Part shown: positions 12,251 through 24,869 of the stretch, one piece after another | Layout of the letters: every line of letters starts with the position of its first letter | Position numbering within the stretch: position 1 is the stretch's first letter | Source: Ecdyonurus torrentis | Lineage: Eukaryota; Arthropoda; Insecta; Ephemeroptera; Heptageniidae | Assembly: GCA_949318235.1 (NCBI GenBank) | Contig: OX439131.1 | Coordinates: 45,888,859 to 45,952,858 of the forward strand | Direction of reading: 5' to 3' | DNA: 64,000 nucleotides | Translations under genes and position numbers: made by a program | Notes under the pieces: generated by a model | The model's database searches: none | The model's input: the letters and a program-made list of their open reading frames with translations, nothing else | What the model was told of the DNA's origin: nothing

Positions 12251-13105
12251 GCAAAAACTGTGTTTTTTGTGACGAAAATGTGTAGATTACTCTTAAGTTA
12301 TGTTATGGATCAGACAAGATCAATCCTCATTTTTGTAAGTAACATTTGTGGATCATGATTATTATTAAAGTTAATAAATAATGTTCATTTTTTTATTATT
12401 TTTTGCTTCTTACTATAATATCTTTAATTTCATAATAGTGTGTCTAGTATTGCTCTTTTGAATTTTTCTAGTTTTTACAGAACTTTTTTTTTATACTTAA
12501 AACATGGTTCCTCCATGCTAAAAAAAAAAATAATAAAAAATTGGTGTCCCTCTTGACTTAATGTATAATTAACTAGCGTGCTCCATACCGATAAGCTCCA
12601 TTAAAACACTATTACTAATACTACTATACTATTTCTAAAATGCTACATTACTATATATATAGCAACGTAGGAAAATGGTCAGACCGACTCTGAGCTGTAG
12701 AAGATAAATTTTATTTATATAGTACAAAAAGTTGTTTTCAGATTATAAACTTGAAGAGCGAGGAAGAAAATATAAATAAATATTATTCCTGCTTACTTGC
12801 TTGCTTGAGTTGGCAGTTCATATTACTTTCATTAATTTTTATGAACGAGAAAAGTAATCTCAAGTGTTACAATTCTTGTTCCTGACATTTGTGTGCGGCC
12901 AACAACAAAACTGGTGTCTCTTTTTTAAATACTAACATTAATTAAATATGCAAAACTTATGTATACATTCACTCGTACCATAATAAATGTTTATAATCTT
13001 AACCCAAGATACAGATGATTAGATTATTTTGATTAGGCATGATGACATAACATTTTTCTTTACTGGCTTGAGGAAACTATAATATTTATATGATGTGATC
13101 CGTTA

Positions 13106-14145
13106 AAGGAAAAGACTTTATAGATGAAAACATTATAGCATTTACATCATGAAACACTTGATGGGAATTACATAAATAACATTAGTTTTTATAAAAAAAA
13201 AAAAAAAACTGTAGCGCCGTAGCAGTGATTAGAAAATTTCGGCTTGTGCACCCGCATAAAATTTTCATACTAATTTTTAAGATATATGATAAGATATAAG
13301 ATTTTATTATACGTTCTAATGTCTTTACAGAGTAGAACAATTCAAATAACACAAATACATCAACATATACAAGAATAGCATGTGGTTGTTATTACTGTTA
13401 TCATTATACACTGAGAATTAAAGGTTAAGTATCATTTAGGCAATAGTATTAAAGCCATAGACCACATAAAACAACACGTGCTTTTTAATGAATAAACACG
13501 AAATAGGATTTTCAAAACTGTTGACAATTTTTATCAGAATGTTAATGTAGCCCCACGAGAGAACGTGAAAATACTGTAAAGTATGCAATTTGGGTGACTT
13601 TTCATGTTTATGACGTCAGAAACATGCAAAAATTAGTATGAAAATGTTGTGCGTGTTGCATAAAGCGAAATTTCTGATCACTGCTACGGAGCTACAGTTG
13701 GGTTTTGAGACAACCTAAAGTTATTTATGTAAGTCCTATCAAGTGTTTTGTGATATAAATGCTTATGTTTTTTCTCTGGTCTATTCCTTTAACATTATTA
13801 CAAGCAAGATAATCAGAAGCACTATAAAACATAATGTTATCAAAAGCAAATATCTCTGGACTTAAAAGAGACATAAGAATCACAATCTTTTATATTATTA
13901 GATTGCATTATATATATAAAATCAATACAATATATCCAGGACCCTTTTGACTAAGATTTTTGCCTGTTTCTGATAGGAACAGTCACGTATAGCATACTTT
14001 ACAGATATTTTCACACACTCTCTTGTGGGGAAACATTTACATTCTGTTGGTAAAAGTTGTCATCAGTTTTGGAGATCCCATTTTGTGTTTATATAATCAT
14101 TTATAAACACACGTTGTTTCATTTATGTGGTCTATGGTTATAATA
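13106..14145 (+). mobile_element. Family 5 element split by an insertion
   Basis: 13106-13283 matches the left half of 206-552 through AACACTTGATGGGA, CATAAATAACATTAG, GCAGTGAT and TTTTCATACTAATTTTT. From about 13957 the homology resumes with GATTTTTGCCTGTTTCTGA, GCATACTTTACAG, GTCATCAGTTTTGGAGATCC and TATGTGGTCTATGG. The roughly 670 bases between hold an inverted copy of the same family. Confidence 0.65.
13451..13793 (-). mobile_element. Family 5 element, reverse full-length copy
   Basis: Reverse complement of 206-552 with ends TTAAAGCCATAGACC and GGTCTATTCCTTTAA. It includes TGACGTCA at 13611-13618. It sits inside the interval that interrupts another copy of its own family. Confidence 0.8.
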
Positions 14146-14407
14146 AAAGACTCCCATAACTCCATAACATATGAATAAATTGTAATGCTATAATATGGAA
14201 ATTGAGTAAAATATTTTATATCATATTATAGTGTGTTACGTCAAAGTATGAGTGTATTTCAATAATTATTCAAATTTGTATAGAGGATAGTGATATGAGA
14301 ACTTCTTATATAAATGTATTTCCTGCTTTTTGTCCATTTTACTATACAGAAATTGTAAGTTATAGGCGCTGAAAATGAGTTCACATTCACTTTGGTGTAT
14401 ATGTAGA

Positions 14408-14637
14408 CAATCTAAAAAAAAGTGCATTACTTTAGTTACGAATACTAATTTATTTAAGATTTATACACTTTTAAGTATTTTAGCAAATTATTAACAATAG
14501 CCATTTTAACTTAAAATAGCTTAAAAAACTTTAATAATTTGTTAAATGCATTAATTTAGCTACTATTAATAACTTGCAAGTGATTATCTTAAATAAGTTA
14601 GTATTCGTAACTAAGTAATGCACCATTTTTTAGAGTA
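14408..14637. mobile_element. Family 3 foldback MITE
   Basis: The arms pair from end to end: AGTGCATTACTTTAGTTACG on the left and CGTAACTAAGTAATGCACC on the right. Inner arms such as AATTATTAACAATAGCC and GCTTAAAAAACTTTAATAAT continue the pairing. Near-identical relatives are at 22672 and 24374. Confidence 0.85.
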
Positions 14638-14744
14638 TGGAGAAGAGATTTTAAAGTTATATAAGTTATTGAATTTTGTGTAATTTTTAAATGCTCACTA
14701 ATTGTTAGAATTAATATAATATTCTGATGATGGACGAACAAAAT

Positions 14745-14922
14745 TAGATACGAAATAACATGCTAGCTCAATGCAGCAACATATAACACAATATACGCTT
14801 TATTTTATATAGTGATTATACAACATAGCATAGTATTTTTGACCTAATTTTTATTTATTATATTAATATTTTTTATGTTCAGCATAAATTATAATATGCT
14901 ATGATAAAAACAGAACATTTGT
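14745..14922 (-). mobile_element. Family 1 MITE copy (subfamily b), degenerate
   Basis: ACATGCTAGCTCAATGCAGC matches the subfamily b left end seen at 22182. GTTCAGCATAAATT and AACATTTGTGCTGTACAC follow in family order. Confidence 0.6.
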
Positions 14923-14923
14923 G

Positions 14924-15138
14924 CTGTACACGGAAATAATAAATTATATAATTTATGCTGTGTTTATGTCATTATAGCATAAATGTTGCTATATATTAGA
15001 ACAAGACAAATAATTATGCTCTACAACATAATATTATAGTAATTATATGCAGTGTAGCATAAATTGTGCTGAAAATATTAATAGAAGAAATATTATGTAG
15101 CTATTTTTGTCCCTGTACAAAAATGTAGCATAAATTAC

Positions 15139-15140
<2 letters not shown>
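14924..15140 (+). mobile_element. Family 1 MITE copy (subfamily a), next to a T tract
   Basis: Begins CACGGAAATAATAAATTA, then TTTATGCTGTG, TTATAGCATAAATGTTGCT, AATAATTATGCTCTACAACA and TAGCATAAATTGTGCTGAAA, and reaches ATTTTTGTCCCTGTAC. A further piece, GTAGCATAAATTACG, runs straight into a 31-base T tract at 15140-15170. Confidence 0.75.
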
Positions 15141-15171
<31 letters not shown>

Positions 15172-15781
15172 TGTGTGTATAGTACTTTACTTTTTACAGT
15201 GTAGTAATATAAACTTCTATCATTCATGCGTGTAACTCAAGAGTTTTACTTATTTTTAAAATTACAGAAAAAATATAATTTTACATACATATTAAATGTG
15301 ACGTGATACATTGATATTTCAATGCCAATTCATCAATTAATTATACAGGCAATTTTGACATAACAAAGAAAGGGTTACTTTATATGGTAATAAGGGCGTG
15401 GCTTTTCACCCTATACCTATATTTCTTTCTTTTATTTCTTCGATAATCACTTTATTTAGTTATGTGGTGTTGTCAATCGCTTTTGATGTAACGGCAATTA
15501 CAACAAAGCTTCGCTAAATTAAATCTGTGCTCGGGGCGGCTGAGACGGTTTATCACTCAATTGAGAACCGCAGACATATTACTGCGGGCTCATTTTCATC
15601 TTGCCAAAGAAGAAAAAAAAATACCTTCGATCTCATAATCATCCGTGGTAATGATTTTTTGTTACCAACTAATTTTTTTTTCTTCTTCTTCTTTCACAAG
15701 CTAAGTCTCAATGTTATTATCGCAATTTAAACCGGTGATTTGTTTTGAATCGCAAGCTTTCTATCTTAATCATAAACCTAG

Positions 15782-15818
<37 letters not shown>

Positions 15819-15931
15819 AATACTGTACCTAAATTATAAATTTAAGTGAATTTGACCATGATTTTTTTTTCTGAGTTAAAATCTTGGTAGGAACAGCCGT
15901 TAGGAATGCAAGTCTTAAGTTAGGTGCACTA

Positions 15932-15985
15932 TCTGGATAATTACTTCACCTGAAATGGTTATGATTTTTATAAGATTTACCTTAG
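15932..15985 (+). repeat. Isolated unit related to the 57-bp minisatellite
   Basis: CTGGATAATTACTTCACCTG followed by a diverged TTATGATT and GATTTACCTT resembles one unit of the tandem array at 38740-39030. Confidence 0.4.
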
Positions 15986-16124
15986 TTTTAATATATTATC
16001 CGCGACAGCTTAGGATGTTCGATATATCTTAAATAATCGTTTATTTAATCAAAAATTGTGAATTGAAATTGACGATATCGTGGGCGATAATGCAAACTAA
16101 AGTTTTCCTCGCTACAAAATTAAA

Positions 16125-16312
16125 CACTATGCTAGCTTAATACCAGCATCATTTATGCATAACAACAACATAATTTATGCTCTATAGTAATAGTTAAGAT
16201 ATTCAGCATAATTTTTAATGTTATTATAAAATAGCAAAATTTCTGCTCTATAATGTAGGAACTGTTCAATGCAACATAAATTACGTAATTTAAATTTATT
16301 TTTTCTGTGTAC
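16125..16312 (-). mobile_element. Family 1 MITE copy (subfamily b)
   Basis: Runs from ACTATGCTAGCTTAATACC through ATTTATGCATAACAACAACA, ATATTCAGCATAATTTTTAA and GCAAAATTTCTGCTCTA, ending in CAACATAAATTACGTAATTT and a TTTTCTGTGTAC terminus. Confidence 0.75.
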
Positions 16313-17029
16313 TCACACCATATAGTGACATGATGCTTTGGTCATGATATAACCAACATTGTCACTACCTATAATTGTTTTTTCAGTGAGGAAAAAAAAA
16401 AAAAAAAAAAAAACTTTAAAATAAATTGTTATATTTTTTTAAATCAGCTGTATAGTTTACGAGTACGAAGTTTTTTTTCTTTCAAGAATGAAAAATCATG
16501 CATGATTGAGACCATAAAATTAATGAACGTAAAAATTATATATTAATACTTAAAATTTCTCATTCTATATAACAAAAAATAATTAAAAATGTAAGCCACT
16601 CCTTGAAATATTGAATTAATATATTCTCGTATCAAAGTTTACAAAAGTCACGAAATTTTATAATTAAATCAGTGTCCTTAAACTGTGATCTTCATATTTT
16701 AAAGTTTATTATATACGAGGTACAAGAGGTCATTAAAATAATATCATGCGAAGGCGGTATTTAAAGTGCATTAAAATTTCAATTTAATTTTAACACCTCC
16801 AAAGTACTTAAGAAAAATATCCTTGGTAATAAAATGTAATAAAAATTTATCTTAAGTATAAGCAAATTTATAATATAAACCTTCAAAAAATGTTAAAAGA
16901 GTGATTTTTCTCTTTGAAAAACCCTTCTGTTAAGAAATGTATATACAAATTGATGGTAAATATTAACTGACAGGAGCGAAACACTCAATTATCTGCAACA
17001 ACTTGAAGTAAAAATTGAAAAGTTTTAGT

Positions 17030-17160
17030 TTGCGTGATGCATGGCCAGTTTTTGCCCAGCAACACACAAGATAATATGGAGCACGGGGCGGGTGGCGAAA
17101 GCCTTGGCGGCAAGTAAAGGCGTCATCTCGCGGTCTTAACTTCACGGCCGCGCTCTCTAA
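17030..17160. other. Short GC-rich island in AT-rich flanks
   Basis: About 130 bases rich in G+C and CpG, including GCACGGGGCGGGTGGCG and CGGCCGCGCTC, inside very AT-rich sequence. A 60-residue reverse frame crosses it but shows no motif I recognise. It could be an exon, a regulatory island or a remnant of a GC-richer element. Confidence 0.35.
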
Positions 17161-17930
17161 GCATCATTATATAGCAAGCTTTTTATATTATACACTATAC
17201 TATATATATTATATATATATATGATGATGTATGGTCGGCTTCATAATCTCGTAATTTTCATAACATATAACCAGATCTGATATCTCGTACACAGAGAAGC
17301 TATGTTCAAATTCTTCCTGTTCTATCATACCACTTTATTTATTACTAACATCAACTTTAATATAGGTTTCAAACAAATTTTTGATGGAAGTATAAAAAAA
17401 TTTACTTGAAACTTTTAATTCTTACACAAACTTAATAAAAATTTATTGCTAAATTTTTTTTTCACGACAAAAAAAAAAAAAAAAAAAAAAACTATAAATT
17501 TTGTTATAAATTCTTTTCAAGAGAAATTATATAGAATATTTTAACTTAGAAACTTATTTATATTTCAAATTTTGGTAACCATATACGCAAAAATTACCAT
17601 ATTGATATATAGAACAATATTTTCAATATCAATTACATTAAATTTTTATGGAGGTTTTAAATGGAAATTGCATGGAATCAAATTTACTGCACATCAAAAT
17701 ACTGATGATACAGTTACAGTATGTATAATGTTTCAATTATTGTTTAATTGTAAATGTAGACGAAATTTTAATCTCATCATCAAATCACAACTGTCCTAGA
17801 AAAGTTAATTATTTCAATAGTTTTAGGCAATTTTTTATAATAAATAAGTTAATGGAAATAATAATTATATTAAATAAATAATTTAAATTTTCATTATATA
17901 AAATTCAGCTTACATCTCATCTTAATATTT

Positions 17931-18101
17931 GAAGAAGAAGAAGAAGAAGAAGAAGAAGAAGAAGAAGAAGAAGAAGAAGAAGAAGAAGAAGAAGAAGAAG
18001 AAGAAGAAGAAGAAGAAGAAGAAGAAGAAGAAGAAGAAGAAGAAGAAGAAGAAGAAGAAGAAGAAGAAGAAGAAGAAGAAGAAGAAGAGAAAAAAAAAAA
18101 A
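17931..18101. repeat. (GAA)n microsatellite with terminal A tract
   Basis: About 52 GAA units run to 18088 and then pass into a run of A. A T run begins about 10 bases further on, so the A and T runs can pair as a hairpin. Confidence 0.97.
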
Positions 18102-18984
18102 TGGTTACTTTTTTTTTTTTTTTTTGCCTTACAATACCAATTTAGACGTATTCATATCAAATATAGATTTTTGACAAGCGTATAGAGTACGTGCTTCATT
18201 AAAACTACATTATATTACAAATCTCGTTGCGCGAACAATACACCACATATAATACAAAATTCATATATCAATACAAAAGAAAATAATAAAATCTATTTAA
18301 AAAGATAAAAATATTTAGTTAGAAAAAAAATTGAACAAATATTTTTAGTATAAGAGAGATAATAATTTTTATTTTTAACCTTGGATCTCTTGACTAAACT
18401 TATATGCCTGCTATGCTGTAACTTGCCGGAAATCAAATAATAATAAGATTTTAATTTTGTTCAAGAACATTTTTCACTCTATATACAATAATAAAAGCAT
18501 CATAATTTTATTTCAACTTAATTTTTTTTTATCAGTATAAGTTCAAGGGGGTTGCTCTAAATTGCAAAATAATAATATATAAATACGGTCTATATATATA
18601 TTTTAAATAACATTAATATGATTGGTACCCAATAATAACACTATTCAACTTGTGAATAATTTTTAACCTTTAACCTCTTTAACTTATGAGAGAACGGTTT
18701 TGAGGGTCATATTTTGTTTGTAGCCTTTATATTAAAAAAAAATGGAGTAACTTTTCAAATAGAGCTCTTGTAAACACGTGCTATAGTAAATTATATATAT
18801 AATTTATTGTATTTTAAATAGACTCACGTATCATCTATATACATGTATCTGGAATTTTAATTTGAAGAATGAATTTCTCGTATATATAGTGAAAACATGC
18901 GGTCTATATACAGATGAAATAAAATAATTTATATTGTTATTTAGTAAAAATGATTGCTCAATGTAAAAATATGTTATTTATACA

Positions 18985-19177
18985 AAGAAAAAGCAGATAT
19001 TACGCAATTTATATCTAATAGCATTAATATTGTTGAGTATAATTATACATACACAACATAGTATTTATGCTATTTAACATTATATTTATATAAAATGGCA
19101 TGAATTATGTTGTATAAAGTGAATAAAGGTTGCTGAAAATCTGCTATATAGTATAATTATTACGTCTTTATTGTTGT
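18985..19177 (+). mobile_element. Family 1 MITE copy, diverged
   Basis: Carries ATTACGCAATTTATATCTAA, AATTATACATACACAACATA, TTTATGCTATTT, GGTTGCTGAAAATC and TATAATTATTACGTCTTTAT in family 1 order, with many substitutions in the AGCATAA motifs. Confidence 0.65.
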
Positions 19178-19228
19178 TTGTTATTTTTCAAATTTAAATT
19201 CAAATTTCTTTAATCATTTCTTTCATCC

Positions 19229-19536
19229 TATAGGGTGTATGCGGATGACGTCATATTTATTGCGCTTTGAGGCCATACTGGAGTAGTACATAACATTGCT
19301 CAGCATAGGACAAACTTCATTTAAGCTAATTTTCTCCGGGAAATAGGTTAATTTTTGGTTATTGTTATTTTTCTCACATACTTGAGATACTAATTCAACA
19401 TATTTACAGCATCAATGCTCTCAAAAATATTGCATAGTGGTTTAAAACTGGCAAAATGATTTTATTTCCTATGCCACCCATGTTATTGAGTTATCCAACA
19501 TGGCGTCAACTTTAACATGAATGCATAGACCCTATA
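19229..19536 (+). mobile_element. Family 2 MITE copy, full length
   Basis: Starts TATAGGGTGTATGCGGATGA and ends ATGCATAGACCCTATA. The interior holds the family landmarks ATAACATTGCTCAGCATAGG, GGTTATTGTTATTTTTCTC, ACAGCATCAATGCTCTC and ACATGGCGTCAACTTTAACA. TGACGTCA is at 19246-19253. Confidence 0.85.
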
Positions 19537-19823
19537 CAATCATCATATACAAACATAGTTATGCATTAGCTTACAGGTTATTGTTTCTTTTTACAAAAAA
19601 AAAAAAAAAAAAAAAAACAAACAAACAAACAAACAAAACAATTATACATTATTGTTATTAAAACATATAACAATAAAAAAATTAATAAAAAAAGAACGTA
19701 ACAACATGATTTTTAAAGTTTATACACAGATCTATATTTTGCCTCAGTCGTCCTTATATCATTAAAAAATTTATCAATTTATAGTATTATTGCTTATTTA
19801 AAATAAACACCTTTAAAAGTCTC

Positions 19824-19828
<5 letters not shown>

Positions 19829-19893
<65 letters not shown>
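19829..19893. repeat. (TA)n microsatellite
   Basis: A pure TA array of about 32 units. Confidence 0.96.
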
Positions 19894-19898
<5 letters not shown>

Positions 19899-20712
19899 AT
19901 TAGATGGCAGACTGATATATTTAGACAATTTGTGACAATTTTTGAGTATAGGTCCAATTATGTATGAGCCACTATTGCATTATGTATGTATTATACATTA
20001 TAAATACACACATACTTTATTATTGTTGTACATTTATTGTAGTAGATTAGAATATTAAGATATTAATAAATCAATAATAATTGGTATTAATACACTGAAG
20101 AATCTCATGCATAATATATGGTTATATAATCCGAAACAGAACAGTAGGGAGTCGTTATATCAAATAACATCCTGTTGCGTCACTTTTTATATTGTTTCTC
20201 AATTCTAATTTCTTAGGACACTCAAATGTTCAGACACATTTACATGTTCAATATGTTTTTTGAAACATTAACACTTAAATAGCATTTATTTTAATTAGGC
20301 ATAATTAAGGGTCTTTAGGTATAATTAGTAATATTTGCTACGAAAATCATAAAAATTGTTATGTTTATCTTATCTGGAGATATGCATTGAATAACTTTTT
20401 TGTATCATATACATATTTAATTTAATTATTACATATTTAAATTACATATTTTCTGTATTAATTTGAGGCAATGTAACGCAAGAAATATGCTTGTATTCAT
20501 GTACGTTTATGATAAACATAAAAATGTATTCAATGTAATTTTTTAGTGTAGTCAACAGGAATGAAAAGAAATAATTTGATTTAGGACGAAGCAGCTGTCC
20601 CTGGCTATAGAGATATGGTGCTGAAATTGACCGGTATGCTCTGTACATGTCGTTTGAATCAAATCCAAGCCAACCCCTCTATTCTTCAACTAATTTGAGT
20701 CACTATTTATCG

Positions 20713-20903
20713 CACCGATAGTAAATCAAAAAAGTTCTGAACTATATACAAATATAAGCCTAAATTACGTCGGCTCAGAGTGTAAGTGTCGTATGTCAAA
20801 AAAAAGTTATTACGAGTTTCAGCTCTATATAAAGATGACATAAAGTTGAAAATTGCATCAATTTAAAGTAATGTATAGAGAACGTTTTTGATTTACTATC
20901 GGT
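20713..20903. mobile_element. Solo TIR element of about 190 bp
   Basis: Termini ACCGATAGTAAATCAAAAA and TTTTTGATTTACTATCGGT are 19-base inverted repeats, extended imperfectly inward by GTTCT and AGAAC. The interior has no open frame and no clear target-site duplication. One copy only in this window. Confidence 0.75.
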
Positions 20904-21379
20904 ACGTTTACCCTTATTGTACGTTACATCAAAGACCATACACATGTATATTTATGGTCTTTGGTTATATAATAAGTGTTTAATTTTTAGCCTGGTTTAT
21001 AAAATATTTTCTTTCTCTCACAAGTTGTCCCTGTCAGCTTTTAAATCTTGCTCAATGTCCTAATCTATATGTAATGCGTTTTTCTATAAATTTTTTATTC
21101 ACAAAGTCAAGTTTTCTTTAATTAATTAATGTAAGTTTTATATAATGTAATATTTCACGTATATTTTTGTAAAATTTGCCGAAATGAAGGTAACATGTTA
21201 TATTTCGTATTAAAAACCATAATATAACTTCAGCACTGCGGAGAATGACAATGATGAATCATATAATTTTGTACATACGTGATTGCTTATATAAAATTAT
21301 ACCTTTCAATTGTCACAAATAAAATCATAGCTCGAGGTTTTACAAGATCTAATATGACATGAAAAGTAATTTGCTTCAA

Positions 21380-21419
<40 letters not shown>

Positions 21420-21968
21420 GATTGCTTGTCAATTGTGGCTATAATTTAATGTTAAAGTTTTACTCATAGTTCATTAAAATGAGAGCATGCATATTACATA
21501 TTAGCAATCACAGCACAACAAGAAAATTGCTTTTGATCCATGTACCTTGTACAATATTAAACCAAGGCCTGACTCTGCTATATAGTGTCTTAGATACACG
21601 TATACATATACTTCACTTTCAAACTCAAAGTCACGGGCTCTCGGGGCAAATATAAAAACACAAAATTTGAAGGTCTAGAGCTCCGCCTCTTAAAAAAAAA
21701 AAATTGTACTAACAGTTTCAATTTTCTATATAGAAATAAAAAGGTCTTTTCTATAGATATCTATTATTAATATTTTATTGTAAATTAGAAGATTTATTAC
21801 TGTACATATTATATATTAATATTATAGTTGCAATATATAGTACATATTTACAGAATGAATAGCAATATTATAAACAGAAGGAGAAAAATATGGATAAGAA
21901 ATATATTTTATATTTAAAAAAGATTAAATAAAATTAGAAAAATGCAACCATAACTAAAACAACTTATA

Positions 21969-22079
21969 AATGCTGTTCGTAAACCCTGTTCTCTGCACCA
22001 AAAATGACGATCACCTATGGTTATTCAAATGGAATGCGCATTTTTTGGTGCAAGAGAACAGGGTTTACGAACAGCATTA
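21969..22079. mobile_element. Family 6 palindromic MITE, copy 1
   Basis: A foldback of about 110 bp. The arms AATGCTGTTCGTAAACCCTG and CAGGGTTTACGAACAGCATT are perfect inverted repeats and continue inward through TTCTC and GCACCAAAAA. The loop is near ACCTATGGTTATTC. Confidence 0.85.
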
Positions 22080-22181
22080 TTGTCTTACTTTTTAGTCTGA
22101 TAACTAAAAATAATACACGATGAATTATTAATTATGTTATTATTCTTTTACCTTATACGTTAAAATACTAAATCTTTATTA

Positions 22182-22395
22182 CACGAACAAAAATAAATAC
22201 GTAATAATTATGCTAGCTCAATGTAGCAACATTTATGCATAACATCATAATTTATGCTATAGTGATTAGATTAACAATAACACAATAGTTCATATGTTCA
22301 GTATAATAAATTACTTTTACGTTATTACAAAATAGCAACATTTTTGCTTTAAAATGTTTAGGAATTGCAGTATAAATTACATAATTTATTTTTTA
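22182..22395 (-). mobile_element. Family 1 MITE copy (subfamily b), best preserved
   Basis: The left end is ACACGAACAAAAATAAATAC. Then come TAATTATGCTAGCTCAATGT, ACATTTATGCATAACATCAT, TTTATGCTATAGTGATTAG, CAAAATAGCAACATTTTTGC and GCAGTATAAATTACATAATT. I used it as the reference for subfamily b. Confidence 0.8.
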
Positions 22396-22671
22396 TCAAA
22401 TATAATATTTACTTTTTTTTTTACTACTTAAATAAACCTAGATAATTAGATGCTTTACCTGTAAATTTTTCACATAAAACATAATATTTAAACAATATTA
22501 ACACACTGCAATATTTGTTGGTAATGAATTAAATGATTTTACTGCAATTATAATAGATCTGCTATATTATGTAACATTATAGCTATCATAAATTATATTT
22601 TCATTAATAAATGCAGCTGAAATTGAGTATACTTATAATGTATGCACATGTTTGAAATAATATTTTACCAC

Positions 22672-22927
22672 TCTAAAAAAGAGTGCATTACTTAAGTTAC
22701 GAATAATAACTTATTTAAGATAATCACTTTTAGGTATTATGAGTAGCTATAAAATAATGCATTTTAGCAAGTTATTAAAAATAGCCAATTTAGGTTACAT
22801 TAAGCTATTTTTAAGTTAAAATAGCTATTGTTAATAATTTGCTAAAATGCATTATTTTAGCTACTCATAAAGTGATTATCGTAAATAAGTTAGTATTCGT
22901 AACTAAAGTAACGTTCTCTTTTTTTAT
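22672..22927. mobile_element. Family 3 foldback MITE
   Basis: The arms begin CTCTAAAAAAGAGTGCATTA and end CGTAACTAAAGTAACGTTCT. The inner arms, AAAATAATGCATTTTAGCAA and AATTTGCTAAAATGCATTAT, are nearly perfect, so almost the whole element can fold back. Confidence 0.88.
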
Positions 22928-23035
22928 TTAAAAATTTGCGTTATAAATTTGCAATGTTATTCCACCTGGTTATCCTGATGAAAAAATCACGCTCTAAATT
23001 TAAATGGTAAAATATATTATCACAACACAGACATA

Positions 23036-23313
23036 TAAATAACTACGTAATAATTATGCTAGCAATCAACAGCATTTTTTTCAATACAACATAATTTATG
23101 CTATACTACATAATAAACTTTAATAAAAAGCATAAATATTATGTTGTACAGCATAATTATTTATGCTGTTGCAATTTAGCAACATATATGCTATATAATA
23201 ACATGGCCGGCCCGTGTGTGCTTTTCCATTAATTGGAAAGTCCTTACCTGTCGATAAGACAATGTCTTGACTGGGACTGGGATTGGTGTATAGCACAATA
23301 ACACAATATGGCA

Positions 23314-23385
<72 letters not shown>

Positions 23386-23425
23386 CAAACATTACACAAT
23401 TTTTTGTATCCGTGTAAATAGTACT
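23036..23425 (-). mobile_element. Family 1 MITE (subfamily a) split by a SINE 3' fragment
   Basis: The left part runs from TACGTAATAATTATGCTAGC to GCAACATATATGCTATATAA near 23200. After the SINE and its A tail, AACATTACACAATTTTTTGT and CCGTGTAA correspond to the missing right terminus of family 1. Confidence 0.7.
23205..23384 (+). mobile_element. tRNA-derived SINE, 5'-truncated, with 68-base A tail
   Basis: Only the last 110 or so bases of the SINE body are present, from GGCCGGCCCGTGTGTGCTTT to CACAATATGGCAAGC, followed by A from 23317 to 23384. The body is almost identical to 52005-52115. AACAT occurs on both sides (23200-23204 and 23388-23392), a possible short target-site duplication. 5' truncation and a pure A tail fit target-primed reverse transcription. 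Confidence 0.85.
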
Positions 23426-24275
23426 TATTTTTGACCGTGCAGTACTTATTACATTCTAAAGCCTATAATATACATACAAGCATAATATTAATATAATTTG
23501 AATAGAGCTATAGTATAATATAAGAAAAAAAAAAGGTTGCACTGTTATCTCATGTTTACATTTTTACTTCTGGTTTCTAAGTATATTACTATACACAAAC
23601 TAACCATTAGGATTAAAAAAGTGAATAGATTACGCGACCGGTTATTTAGATCAAAATCTTTACTTCAGATATAGACTTAAAATAAAGCTTTAAAAACGCA
23701 TATCAAACATAAAAAATATAATTATAATTATTTGCAACAAAAGAACAGTAAAGTTAAAAGTAATTTATTTTTATTATTTTTTTTTTTGTCTTATTCTTAT
23801 CTTTAAAAATAAAAAATATGTATAACGTATTTAATTTATGGTTTATGTTTTTAAATTTATATATAATTTAAATTTATTATTCTCTTGTTAAATAATATAT
23901 AAGAAGAAAGATAGAGAATAAAAAGAAAAATTGAGATTGGAGATCAGTTTAATTGAATCAAAAGAAATAAAATTTTGCAGTCATCATTATGTTACATTTT
24001 TATATGAAGTTCTTTTGTAATTGAGCAATTGAAAAACTATTTATTTTATTTTAACTTGTTTCGTGTTGAGATGTTGTTTTTAATAATAACGAGGAGGTTA
24101 ATTTTATAGGGCGTGTCTTTTTCACATAAAATTGCTATGTTTTATATCAACTATTCTATAAAATAAAATATTATGTTTCAAAGAAAACATTTGCGCTATG
24201 TATATATTATAATAATGCTTTATTTTTTATTTTTTATTTTTTTTACATCGTTAAGTGATGTTTATATACATGGAC

Positions 24276-24722
24276 AAAAATAAGTGTACCATAATTATGC
24301 AAGCCCAAATTCAGCATTAAAAAAATAATTTTATTGAACGATATAATTAATTATGCAATTTATACTGCAAAAAAAACAAGTGTGCATTACTTCAGTTATG
24401 AATTCTAACTTATTTGAGATAAACACTTATAAGCTATTATAAGTTAGATCAAATCATGCATTTTAGAAAATTATTAACAATAGCTATTTTTAATTTGTTT
24501 TCAGTTATTTTCAGCTATATTCGGCTATTTTAAGTTAAAATAGCTATTGTTAATAATTTGCTAAAATGCATTATTTTAGCTGCTCATAACAACTGAAAAG
24601 TGTTAATCTGAAATAAGTTACAGCAATCGTATCAACTGAAGTAATGCACTCTTTTTTTGAGTGTCCAAAATAGTAACATTTTGTAACTGCAGCATAAATT
24701 ACGAATTTTTTTTGTTGCATGG
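24276..24722 (-). mobile_element. Family 1 MITE split by a family 3 insertion
   Basis: GGACAAAAATAAGTG, CATAATTATGCAAGCCCAAA and AATTAATTATGCAATTTATA form the left part. After 24664, AAAATAGTAACATTTTGTAA and CTGCAGCATAAATTACGAAT complete the family 1 right end. Confidence 0.65.
24374..24664. mobile_element. Family 3 foldback MITE inserted in family 1
   Basis: Arms AGTGTGCATTACTTCAGTTA and CTGAAGTAATGCACTC. The inner arms AAAATTATTAACAATAGCTA and TAGCTATTGTTAATAATTTG pair, around a short internal duplication of TTTTCAGTTATTTTCAGCTA. Confidence 0.82.
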
Positions 24723-24869
24723 TTTGCAATTTATATAAAAAAAAAACTATAGAATTTTCGTGCAATCAAATTTATTTTTGCATTGTGTAAATAACATTCT
24801 GCCTTGTAAACACGTGTAGTGATAAAAGGATGATTTAAAAAAGATTTAAAAATGCATTTTTTTTATTTA

